From Candidatus Doudnabacteria bacterium (GTDB lineage: Bacteria; Patescibacteriota; Doudnabacteria; UBA920; O2-02-FULL-48-8): 47,914 nucleotides of DNA. Below the pieces are notes generated by a model. It was not told where the DNA came from and did no database searches. It was given only the letters and a program-made list of their open reading frames with translations. The stretch is from assembly GCA_023246005.1 (NCBI GenBank), contig JAHFJG010000009.1:1-47914 (forward strand), in the 5' to 3' direction. Both the position numbers and the translations under genes were made by a program. Within the stretch, counting starts at the first letter, position 1, and each line of letters starts with the position of its first letter. Shown here one piece after another: positions 27,307-35,154 of this stretch.

Positions 27307-27340
27307 ATTATATGGTATACGATCGTTCACCTAGTGTCAA
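27307..27340 (-). promoter_or_regulatory. Candidate lexA promoter with dyad operator GGTGAACGATCGTATACC (27314-27331)
   Basis: Minus strand TTGACA...GGTGAACGATCGTATACC...TATAAT; inner ACGATCGT is perfectly palindromic. Confidence 0.5.
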
Positions 27341-27360
27341 GAAGCTTAATTTATTAGCAA

Positions 27361-27420
27361 AATTAAAAAGCCTTTCGACTTTATCCCCACACCAAAATTT
27401 TGGTGTGGGGATTTATCCAC
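27361..27420. repeat. ~60-bp direct repeat copy 1 with perfect palindrome CCCCACACCAAAATTTTGGTGTGGGG (27385-27410)
   Basis: Nearly identical to 28621-28680. Confidence 0.8.
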
Positions 27421-27463
27421 AAAAGAAAAAAGCCTCACCGCAAGAAACGGCAAAGCTAGTGAC

Positions 27464-28519
27464 TTATTGGCCCTCTGGCCAATAAAGAGGTACGCTTTCG
27501 GGCGCGTACAAATCCGTCAGGCTTTGATCGAGCACCGTGCGTTTGATCGCTTCGGCCAACAGGTGCGCCACGGTCAGAACCGTAAACTTGGAGATGTTGG
27601 CAACTTTGTCAGCCACGGGGACACTGTCAGTGATGACGACCCGATGAATCATCGAGTCAGCCAAGAGCTCCACCACGTACATCGGCTTTTGGCCGTTCTT
27701 GTTCAAAACCCCATGTACTACGGCAGAGACCACGAACGCGGCCCCGGCATGCATGAGCGCGTTGGTGTCGCCAATCATAGTCCCGGCTGAAAGTATTTCG
27801 TCGTCGACTGTCAGGCAGCACTTGCCCGACACATCTCCGATCACTCCGTGTACCTCCGATGTCCCGCTATCGTCGGGCCTGCCCTTGTCGATGTAGGCCA
27901 CTGGCAGCCTCAGCCACGTGGGAAAGGTGTGGAATCGTTTTGCGGCGCCACCATCGCCATTCACGAACACCCAGTCTCCGCCGGTCGGATCAATCACTTC
28001 TTTCCGCAACCAGTGGGCCAGCATTGGGCCGGCCGAAACTTCGTCTGCCGCTGGTTCGAAGTAGTGCTTGGTGTGAGTATCGTGAGGGTCAAGAAGCAGT
28101 ACTCTTTTGACTCCGAGAGAGTGAGAAATGATCTTCGCCAGTGTACAAGCCATGGTGGAAATGCGCGGCTTGTTCTTGCGATCTGAACGGGCATACGGAT
28201 AGCACGGGAAGACCAACAGGATGTCCTGGGGGCGAGCATTACGAATCGCGTCGAGCAAGGCAATCAGCTCGACGATGTGGTCGTTCACCGGCGGCACCAT
28301 GGTATGGATCACCACAACGAAGCAGCCGCGAACATTGCTCACTTGGACCTGTAAGTTGTCATTGTCGAACCGAGTCACGGTAACCGAACCATTCAGACCA
28401 TCCCCGGGGATGTTCTCTTTAGGAAGCCGAGCAGCAAGCGAGCCGCTGATCGCGTAGGCCAAGCTTTCTGAGCCGGTCGTCGCAAACAACTTCACCGGAT
28501 AGCTCATCTCTTTCTCCAA
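27464..28519 (-). CDS. prs: Ribose-phosphate pyrophosphokinase
   Basis: VFPCYPYARSDRKNKPRIS, VLLLDPHDTH, VNGDGGAAKR, VDDEILSAGTM (PRPP loop variant). Confidence 0.9.
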   Translation of the reverse strand: MEKEMSYPVKLFATTGSESLAYAISGSLAARLPKENIPGDGLNGSVTVTRFDNDNLQVQVSNVRGCFVVVIHTMVPPVNDHIVELIALLDAIRNARPQDILLVFPCYPYARSDRKNKPRISTMACTLAKIISHSLGVKRVLLLDPHDTHTKHYFEPAADEVSAGPMLAHWLRKEVIDPTGGDWVFVNGDGGAAKRFHTFPTWLRLPVAYIDKGRPDDSGTSEVHGVIGDVSGKCCLTVDDEILSAGTMIGDTNALMHAGAAFVVSAVVHGVLNKNGQKPMYVVELLADSMIHRVVITDSVPVADKVANISKFTVLTVAHLLAEAIKRTVLDQSLTDLYAPESVPLYWPEGQ

Positions 28520-28620
28520 TCAAGAAAGCCCTGTGTTTGTTCAAAATTCATCTGCCTCTTTATAGTTCGAAAAGGACATCTGTCTTAACTCTAACCTAAC
28601 ATAAGTAAAAAACCTAAGCA

Positions 28621-28680
28621 AAACAAAAAAGCCTTTCGGCTTTATCTCCACACCAAATTTTGGTGTGGGGATTTATCCCC
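28621..28680. repeat. ~60-bp direct repeat copy 2 (palindrome 28646-28670)
   Basis: AAAAAAGCCTTTCGGCTTTATCTCCACACCAAATTTTGGTGTGGGGATTTATCC. Confidence 0.8.
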
Positions 28681-28702
28681 AATTGGTGCGCGCACTAGCT
28701 TG

Positions 28703-28728
28703 TCCGCCGAAGCTTTAGCGAAGGCGGA
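28703..28728. repeat. Palindromic repeat TCCGCCGAAGCTTTAGCGAAGGCGGA
   Basis: Imperfect inverted repeat next to tRNA-Ile. Confidence 0.7.
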
Positions 28729-28739
28729 GATTCAGATTC

Positions 28740-28816
28740 TGGTGGGCCAGGATGGACTCGAACCATCGACCGCGACTTTATAAGTGTCGTGCTCTAACCA
28801 GCTGAGCTACTGGCCC
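28740..28816 (-). tRNA. tRNA-Ile with UAU anticodon, CCA encoded
   Basis: Minus strand GGGCCAGTAGCTCAGCTGGTTAGAGCACGACACTTATAAAGTCGCGGTCGATGGTTCGAGTCCATCCTGGCCCACCA; anticodon loop CTTATAA; body matches tRNA-Ile. Confidence 0.88.
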
Positions 28817-28840
28817 TAAACTTCTTTAGATTATAACATT

Positions 28841-29509
28841 TTAAGCTTTAGCAGAATAGTAACCGGCTATCGCTTTTAGGCTCATTAAAACCCGTTCCTT
28901 AATTCTGGTATCGCTGACATATAAATTACACGTCCCATGTCCGAAGCTTTTATAAGTTAAGTCGGTTCTATTGCTCGATTTAAAATAAGACTTGCCGAAG
29001 CTCTTCAAAGCCAAATTTATCTGAGAACTCCAAAAGTTAATTTCGGATTTTTCATGCAAATCTTTATATAGATGTAATCGAGCATTAACTTTCTTCTTAG
29101 GGATTCCTAGAGCGTGAGTAAACCAATATAAGGCAAATTTAATCAATTTCGGATCGGAATTACTGACAGATAAAGCTCCTGGCAAATTTTTACTCCCTTC
29201 TCCCCAATAAAGAGCAACGCCCGCAATTAATAACTCTCGTTTTGAAAGAGGAAATATTTCGTCCTTGGCTTTAATATACTCCTGATCAAGTCTGCTTTGT
29301 TTCTTCAACTGCATTGTCTGCCTGAATCTTTCTATACGAATTTCACTAAAATCCCTTAAAAGTCTCATCTGTTTTTTACTCAATGGATATGGTCGCAACC
29401 AAAGACTCAAGGTGCTTTTGCTTACACTCAAAAGGCCTTTAATTTCAGAGTAGCTTTTGCCTTGTTTTCTTAATTTTAAGGCTTGTTCACGAATCTCTAT
29501 CTTTGACAT
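28841..29509 (-). CDS. HTH protein with LAGLIDADG-like (homing endonuclease-like) region
   Basis: EQALKLRKQGKSYSEIKGLLSVSKSTLSLWLR HTH; LLIAGVALYWGEGSKN...VSNSDPKLIKFALYWFTHALGIPKKKVNARLHLYKD. Confidence 0.65.
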   Translation of the reverse strand: MSKIEIREQALKLRKQGKSYSEIKGLLSVSKSTLSLWLRPYPLSKKQMRLLRDFSEIRIERFRQTMQLKKQSRLDQEYIKAKDEIFPLSKRELLIAGVALYWGEGSKNLPGALSVSNSDPKLIKFALYWFTHALGIPKKKVNARLHLYKDLHEKSEINFWSSQINLALKSFGKSYFKSSNRTDLTYKSFGHGTCNLYVSDTRIKERVLMSLKAIAGYYSAKA

Positions 29510-29582
29510 AAAAAAACGAACCTTTAAAATGATATCTAGTAACTCTAGATCAATAATATAAAGATTCTATTCATACTGTCAA

Positions 29583-30332
29583 CTACTTTTTCAATAGTGG
29601 CAACGCTGCCCCGATTATTCCGGCATATTTCAGTTTAGAAATCTTAACTGGAGTTTTATTTATGTAATTACCAACATTTTTTGTCAATTGATTCGCTAAT
29701 TTCTCCATGCCTGAAAGTTTGGACCACGCGCCGCCCAAAATAATAATGTCGGGATTAAAACTTAACACGATCATATCCAGAAGAGTTTTTAAATATTTAT
29801 TCGTATTGGCGGCCTGTTTAAAAGTCCCGGTCGAATGTCTGTGATCGCGGAACATCTTACTGTCCAACAAAACAGTATGTTCATATTCTCCCGCAATTCC
29901 GTCTTTGCCAAAATAAATTTTTTTATCCATTATGATTCCAACACCAATGCCTGTGCCTAAAATTACTCCGGCAACGGTTTTGTATGCTCTACCCACTCCG
30001 ATTGAGGCTTCGGCCAAAGCAAATGCTTTGGCATCGTTTAAAATATTTACTGGCACCTTAAATTTATCTTCTAATATCTTCTTAAAATTTATGGATTTAA
30101 AATTATTCACATTAGGAAGTCTGGTTATCATGCCATTGGCCAAAACTTGCCCTGGCATCCCTAAACCAATGGCCGAAAAACTCTCATAAGATCTAATTAA
30201 ATTGACCAATTGCTTGACCAAATCAGTTTGAGAGGTTGATAAAACAGCAAGTTTGGTTACTCTAAATGACTTATCTATCAATCCTGCCGCGATTTTGGTC
30301 CCGCCCACATCAATCCCCAAGATTTGCTTCAT
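29583..30332 (-). CDS. ROK family sugar kinase/repressor-like protein
   Basis: MKQILGIDVGGTKIAAGLI; IGLGMPGQV; GVILGTGIGVGIIMDKKIYFGKDGIAGEYEH. Confidence 0.9.
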   Translation of the reverse strand: MKQILGIDVGGTKIAAGLIDKSFRVTKLAVLSTSQTDLVKQLVNLIRSYESFSAIGLGMPGQVLANGMITRLPNVNNFKSINFKKILEDKFKVPVNILNDAKAFALAEASIGVGRAYKTVAGVILGTGIGVGIIMDKKIYFGKDGIAGEYEHTVLLDSKMFRDHRHSTGTFKQAANTNKYLKTLLDMIVLSFNPDIIILGGAWSKLSGMEKLANQLTKNVGNYINKTPVKISKLKYAGIIGAALPLLKK

Positions 30333-30789
30333 ACTTTTGTGAAAAAATAATCATTATTAAACCTATGATAATCATGACATCAGCGAGATTAAAAGTAAAC
30401 CCTAATCCTAGATCCAAAAAATCACGGACATACCCTAAATACAACCGATCGATAATATTTGAAATAGCGCCGGCTAAAATTAAAACAACCATGATCTTGC
30501 CGGTCCAAGATAAATCTTTCCGATGAGAAAAATAATAATAAATAAAAAATATTAATGCAGTCGCGATGATAATTAAATTTGCCGGTAATCCGAAATTGAA
30601 TGAAAATCCCAAACCGAAATTTCTGACCAGATGAATATGAATTAAACCAATAAAAAAATCACGAGGGCTAAAAATCAGCTTCGTGATTTGATCTAGAACC
30701 ACAAGAACAGAAATCAGATAACAGTTAACACAAATTTTTTGTTCCATGTTATCTGTTAACTGATCTATGACTTTGCGTGCTTGATACAT
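30310..30789 (-). CDS. lspA: Signal peptidase II
   Basis: VVLDQITKL, LVRNFGLGFSF, LAGAISNIIDRLYLGYVRDFLD, FNLADVMIIIG. Confidence 0.92.
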   Translation of the reverse strand: MYQARKVIDQLTDNMEQKICVNCYLISVLVVLDQITKLIFSPRDFFIGLIHIHLVRNFGLGFSFNFGLPANLIIIATALIFFIYYYFSHRKDLSWTGKIMVVLILAGAISNIIDRLYLGYVRDFLDLGLGFTFNLADVMIIIGLIMIIFSQKYEANLGD

Positions 30790-31121
30790 GCTTCCGCCGC
30801 AGGTTCTGCTCGAAGTCTGGCTTCCTCAATTTCCTCTCCGCCAATTAGACACTTGCCATAGGTGCTGTCTTCAATTCTTTTTAAAGCCGCTTCAACTTTA
30901 GTCAGACGCATTTCTAGATCTTCTATTACAGAAAGATCATTGCCGAACTGTTCCGACTCAAAAGCATTTTCGCCTTCTTCAGATCCGACTTCGTCAAATT
31001 TTGGTTTGTGTCCGCCCGGGATTTCGGAATCAAGATTTGTATCACGCTTAAGAATCGAATTGAGTTTTTTCTGTTCAGCCACAAGCTTGGTCTTGTTTTC
31101 TTCGATGAGTTGTTTATTCAT
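30765..31121 (-). CDS. DksA/TraR-like protein with degenerate zinc finger
   Basis: Coiled coil then TYGKCLIGGEEIEEARLRAEPAAEACIKHAKS. Confidence 0.82.
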   Translation of the reverse strand: MNKQLIEENKTKLVAEQKKLNSILKRDTNLDSEIPGGHKPKFDEVGSEEGENAFESEQFGNDLSVIEDLEMRLTKVEAALKRIEDSTYGKCLIGGEEIEEARLRAEPAAEACIKHAKS

Positions 31122-31223
31122 CCCGTTAGAAATTGTGCTTAGTTAATAATAAATATTAATTGCAATTTGTCCCGCAGAATCTTATTTTAAAGATAATTAT
31201 GCTACTCAATATTTCTAACGGGA
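31121..31223. mobile_element. MITE-like element A, TIR family 3 (TCCCGTTAGAAAT...ATTTCTAACGGGA), TTCA flanks
   Basis: Inverted termini, TTCA at 31117-31120 and 31224-31227. Confidence 0.6.
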
Positions 31224-31261
31224 TTCATAGATCAAGTATACACGAATTTGGATAACAAAAA

Positions 31262-31420
31262 AAGCCTCATTCTTTCTGGGCTCTGTCTCGCGTAGCGAGA
31301 TCCCGCTCCGCGGGATAATCAACAACTTTTAAGTTAGTGGTTACAGAGCGGATCATACCGCCCGCAAATATTATATATGTGGCGAGATCCGCCCTGTGGG
31401 CGGCCTCTACTGAAGCTCAT
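31262..31420 (-). ncRNA. Candidate structured RNA ending in an intrinsic terminator (unassigned)
   Basis: Minus strand has nested complementary segments (CTCTGT...ACAGAG; GGCCGCCC...GGGCGG) and ends AGCCCAGAAAGAATGAGGCTTTTTTT. Confidence 0.3.
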
Positions 31421-31716
31421 CTCCGCTCGCACGCTTGCGCGTAAAGCAGAGGTCAACATTCGTATGTAGAAACCGAAAAGGAACAACTTATATATCTAAC
31501 CAATCTATAAGAGAAGTTCTTCACTGTTCTTGTGGTGCGAACACCATAACAATTTTTGTTTTATGTTTGTTTTATTTTTATACAAACGATTTTTATTTTT
31601 GTTTTACAAGCAGCTGGGTTAGAACAGCTATGACGAATAGTGGAGAACGTCAAAGTCTCAAATTTTAAGGCCTTGGCTTTCTCCGCTTTTCGAAAATATT
31701 CAATTTTCAAGGTTCA

Positions 31717-31814
31717 TCCCGTTTAGAAATTACATTTCTGTTTTCTAAATCAATTAATCTATCCAAATTGGCTTATTTTGAAGATAAACTGAGTTACTAA
31801 AATTTCTAACGGGA
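31717..31814. mobile_element. MITE-like element B, TIR family 3, TTCA flanks
   Basis: TCCCGTTTAGAAAT...ATTTCTAACGGGA; inner CTTATTTTGAAGATAA shared with element A; TTCA at 31713-31716 and 31815-31818. Confidence 0.6.
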
Positions 31815-31968
31815 TTCAATATGACTATTCTAGCAGATTTTTTAAGCCTTGTCAATAATTTGTACTGCAAACTTAAAAAATTGCGAATTTATTAAGCATT
31901 TTTGAATTTTAAAACCGGCTTCAGATGATTTATACACATCTAAAACCGACAAAAACTAAAAAATTTAT

Positions 31969-32997
31969 TTATTCAGCCACAACCAAGGCCAGATCAGACT
32001 CTTTAGCTTTGCTCAGAGTGGATTTTTCTATGTCAGAAGCAATTTTTGGGTTGTCCTTAAGGAAAATTTTGGCATTTTCCCGGCCGACCCCTAGTTTCAC
32101 ATCCCCAAAACTATAAGTATTCCCTGATTTGATTATAAGACCATATTTAACTGCAGTATCAAGTAAATCTCCAGTATAGGAAATGCCGCCTTCACTGAAC
32201 ATAATATCGAATTCAGTAGTCTTAAATGGCGGGGCAACTTTATTTTTAACAATTTTAGCCTTTACTCGATTACCGACAATGGCCTCACCTTGCTTAATCT
32301 GGGCCAGCTTGCGCACTTCAATCCGAACTGATGAATAAAACTTGAGAGCCTGGCCGCCGGTCGTAGTTTCGGGATTTCCAAACATAACGCCAATCTTCAT
32401 CCGAATCTGATTTATAAAAATTACTGTTGATTTAGATTTAGAAATGATTGCCGTTAGTTTGCGCAAAGCCTGGCTCATGAGTCTGGCATGCAAACCCATA
32501 TGTGAATCGCCCATGTCGCCTTCGATCTCAGCGCGCGGAGTGAGGGCTGCTACAGAATCAACTACAATAATGTCAACGCTATTGGACCGTACTAAAGCCT
32601 CGACAATATCCAATGCTTGCTCACCATTATCCGGCTGTGAAATTAAAAGTTTATCAATCTTAACTCCAATAGCTTTTGCTCGATCTGGATCTAAAGCATG
32701 CTCCGCATCCACGAATGCTGCCACCCCACCATCCTTCTGAACCTCTGCCACAATGTGTTCGGCCAAAGTAGTTTTGCCGGATCCTTCGGGTCCATAAATT
32801 TCAATGATGCGGCCAACCGGTATTCCTCCAGCCCCCAATGCAATGTCAAGGGATAAACAACCAGTCGGAATAACTTTAACATTCATGGCCTTGGCTTTTT
32901 GCAATGTCATGATTGAGCCCTCGCCAAACTTCTCACGAATTGATGTGAGTGTTTCTTCCAAACTGCCGCCCATACTTTTCGGATTACTTTTTGACAT
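31969..32997 (-). CDS. recA: Recombinase RecA
   Basis: [88 protein letters not shown]. Confidence 0.98.
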   Translation of the reverse strand: MSKSNPKSMGGSLEETLTSIREKFGEGSIMTLQKAKAMNVKVIPTGCLSLDIALGAGGIPVGRIIEIYGPEGSGKTTLAEHIVAEVQKDGGVAAFVDAEHALDPDRAKAIGVKIDKLLISQPDNGEQALDIVEALVRSNSVDIIVVDSVAALTPRAEIEGDMGDSHMGLHARLMSQALRKLTAIISKSKSTVIFINQIRMKIGVMFGNPETTTGGQALKFYSSVRIEVRKLAQIKQGEAIVGNRVKAKIVKNKVAPPFKTTEFDIMFSEGGISYTGDLLDTAVKYGLIIKSGNTYSFGDVKLGVGRENAKIFLKDNPKIASDIEKSTLSKAKESDLALVVAE

Positions 32998-33043
32998 ATA
33001 TTTTCTTACCTGACTGTCTATAATTAATAGACTTAATTATAAA

Positions 33044-33967
33044 TCAAAGAGATGAAAATTGCACGTTGCGAATGACTTCTCCTTCGCGACCGAGTTTTCC
33101 TAAATCTTTACCATTATAAACTACTGTGGTAGAACCTGCATCAGCTGAAGTTAAAATAATTTCATGTTTTGCAGAAATAACTTTGGATGATCCGGCCAGC
33201 ATAGTGCCTCGTTGAATTACAATTCCGTCTGCCTCCAAATATACCCACGCACTGTTAGGCCCGATTTGGACTGTTAAATTTACAGCTTGCGGGAGCACCA
33301 CGGCTGTTTGCTTGGGCTGACTGGTGATCTGCCTTGTAATTTTACTGATTTTATTAAACTTGTTTTTCTCCGTAATCTCAACAATATTAATACCAGGGCT
33401 AAGCAGCAGATTTTCTGTAAATTCGCCGATAGGATCAGTTAATACTGGCTGATTATTGATAAATACTTCAGCTCCTGCTTCGGCTTTGCCTGAAACTACA
33501 ACACTATTATCTGTCACAATTAAGTCAGAAGCAGGATCAATAACTGCCAAATAAGGTGGCGCTAGCACGGAACGAATTTCACTGACCACATAGCCAAACG
33601 CAACTAAAGCGACGAGCAAACTCGAGCCAATCACAACTGTTTTTGGGGTAAATGAAAACTTAGATCTCTTAATTCGGCCAGCAGGTTTATCTATTTCAAA
33701 TCCTCGCTCCTTTTCGTATTGATCGATCAATATTTGTTCTTTGATTCGATAGAAAGAAGCTAAACTTTTTAAGAAGCCCCTGATATAAACTTCAGATGGC
33801 AATTCATGGTAATTTCCAGCTTCCAACTGCTCAATGTAAAGAGCTTTGATCTGTGTGAGTAAACTGACTGTTTTAATATCCAAATTAAATTGGTTGCGTA
33901 TTGAAGATAAATACTCACCCAAGGTATCTATCTTCACCGTTTTAGTTTTGAAAAGCGCTTGGGACAT
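33044..33967 (-). CDS. RodZ-like HTH membrane protein with extracellular beta-rich domains
   Basis: LGEYLSSIRNQFNLDIKTVSLLTQIKALYIEQLEAGNYHELPSEVYIRGFLKSLASFY plus single TM. Confidence 0.85.
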   Translation of the reverse strand: MSQALFKTKTVKIDTLGEYLSSIRNQFNLDIKTVSLLTQIKALYIEQLEAGNYHELPSEVYIRGFLKSLASFYRIKEQILIDQYEKERGFEIDKPAGRIKRSKFSFTPKTVVIGSSLLVALVAFGYVVSEIRSVLAPPYLAVIDPASDLIVTDNSVVVSGKAEAGAEVFINNQPVLTDPIGEFTENLLLSPGINIVEITEKNKFNKISKITRQITSQPKQTAVVLPQAVNLTVQIGPNSAWVYLEADGIVIQRGTMLAGSSKVISAKHEIILTSADAGSTTVVYNGKDLGKLGREGEVIRNVQFSSL

Positions 33968-35013
33968 TATTTTTTATTAATCAAATTTACAATTAATTTT
34001 ACCATCACATTTTTCTGCGAAGGTTTAGATTCGGCCACAAGCAAAGTCAAAGCTGTCAATGCCGCGTCATTGATTTTTCTCTCGCCTCTTTTGTTGAGCA
34101 AATAATTATTTTGGATCAGAAACAAAATAAATAATAATGCGCCGATCCGTTTGTTACCATCCACAAACGGATGATCTTTCACGGCAAAATATAAAAGATG
34201 CGCGGCTTTTTCATCCAAGCTAGGATAAACATCTTTGCCCCCATAAGTCTGCCTCGTGCTGGCCAACACTGAAGATAATTTATTGTTAACTTCTGATCCA
34301 AACAAATTAGAAGCCTCTTTGTCTTTAATCAATCGCGTCTTAAATCGTTCAATGGCTTTTTTTATTTCTTCATAATCTAAGTGCAGTGCTGATTTGTGAT
34401 TGACTTGATCCAAAGTCAGATTGCCAGAATCAAATTGATTCAAAGTAATCCAAGTATTGGTATAGTCAGTAATAATATGCAGTAATTCTTTTTCATAACC
34501 TTCCAAGCGTTTAGCTTCCAAAGCGTGCTGCATCAACCCCACGGCTTGTTGCAATTCTTTGAGTTTCAATTCCTGATTTTCTTTTAATCGTTTCTCATTG
34601 ACCAAATAGCCTTTAAGCAAATAGTCGCGCAAATGCTTCGTGGCCCAAATGCGGAATTGAGTGCCACGCTTGGAATTAACCCGATAGCCCACTGAGATAA
34701 TCATGTCGAGGTTATAAAAAGTAATATCTCTTTTAACCTGTTTTTCGCCTTCGGTTTGAACTACCGTAAATTTTGCGGTAGTTTGATTTTGGCTAAGCTC
34801 TGCGGTTTTATAGACGTTTTTGATGTGTTTTCCAATAGTATCAGAATCCCTGCCAAATAATTCAGCCATTTGGGCTTGGTTAAGCCAAACGGTATCGTCC
34901 ACCAAGTTTACTTGGATTTCTGGAGTATTGTCGTCCTTATAGATAACTATTTCCCCTTTGTTTTCTTGATTTTCCATAGATTTTGAGTTACCCGGAATTT
35001 CTAGGTAACTCAA
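33967..35013 (-). CDS. RhuM family / Fic-domain (Doc-like) protein
   Basis: VWLNQAQMAELFGRDSDTIGKHIKNVYKTAELSQNQTTAKFTVVQTEGEKQVKRDITFYNLDMIISVGYRVNS and HPFVDGNKRIGALLF. Confidence 0.9.
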   Translation of the reverse strand: MSYLEIPGNSKSMENQENKGEIVIYKDDNTPEIQVNLVDDTVWLNQAQMAELFGRDSDTIGKHIKNVYKTAELSQNQTTAKFTVVQTEGEKQVKRDITFYNLDMIISVGYRVNSKRGTQFRIWATKHLRDYLLKGYLVNEKRLKENQELKLKELQQAVGLMQHALEAKRLEGYEKELLHIITDYTNTWITLNQFDSGNLTLDQVNHKSALHLDYEEIKKAIERFKTRLIKDKEASNLFGSEVNNKLSSVLASTRQTYGGKDVYPSLDEKAAHLLYFAVKDHPFVDGNKRIGALLFILFLIQNNYLLNKRGERKINDAALTALTLLVAESKPSQKNVMVKLIVNLINKK

Positions 35014-35033
35014 TTAGTCCCTAAATAATACCC

Positions 35034-35078
35034 CGCCTCGACTCGCCCGTCTAGCTTATCATCGAGGCGAGGCAGGCA
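35034..35078. repeat. Palindromic repeat GCCTCGACTCGCCCGTCTAGCTTATCATCGAGGCGAGGC
   Basis: Imperfect inverted repeat ending in CAGGCAT like other copies. Confidence 0.6.
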
Positions 35079-35154
35079 TAAAACACAAAAACGGCTCTTT
35101 CGAAGCCGCCTTCAAAACAATCTTAAACCTAAGCTTAAAAATTGTCAAATTTAT

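Noticed and set aside
27848-28383. Antisense ORFs within prs
   Set aside because: Shadow frames opposite a well-supported PRPP synthetase.
31435-31668. 77-aa plus-strand ORF in the dksA-recA gap
   Set aside because: Low-complexity Phe/Tyr-rich translation of AT-rich DNA, no RBS; more likely noncoding.
31228-31712. RNase P RNA, tmRNA or SRP RNA in the dksA-recA gap
   Set aside because: Looked for GAGGAAAGTC/ACAGAA, tRNA-like ends with GGTTCGA, and SRP-type motifs on both strands; none seen, so kept only as an unassigned candidate.
32998-33043. SOS box upstream of recA
   Set aside because: No copy of the lexA-promoter dyad or GAAC-N4-GTTC motif found by eye.
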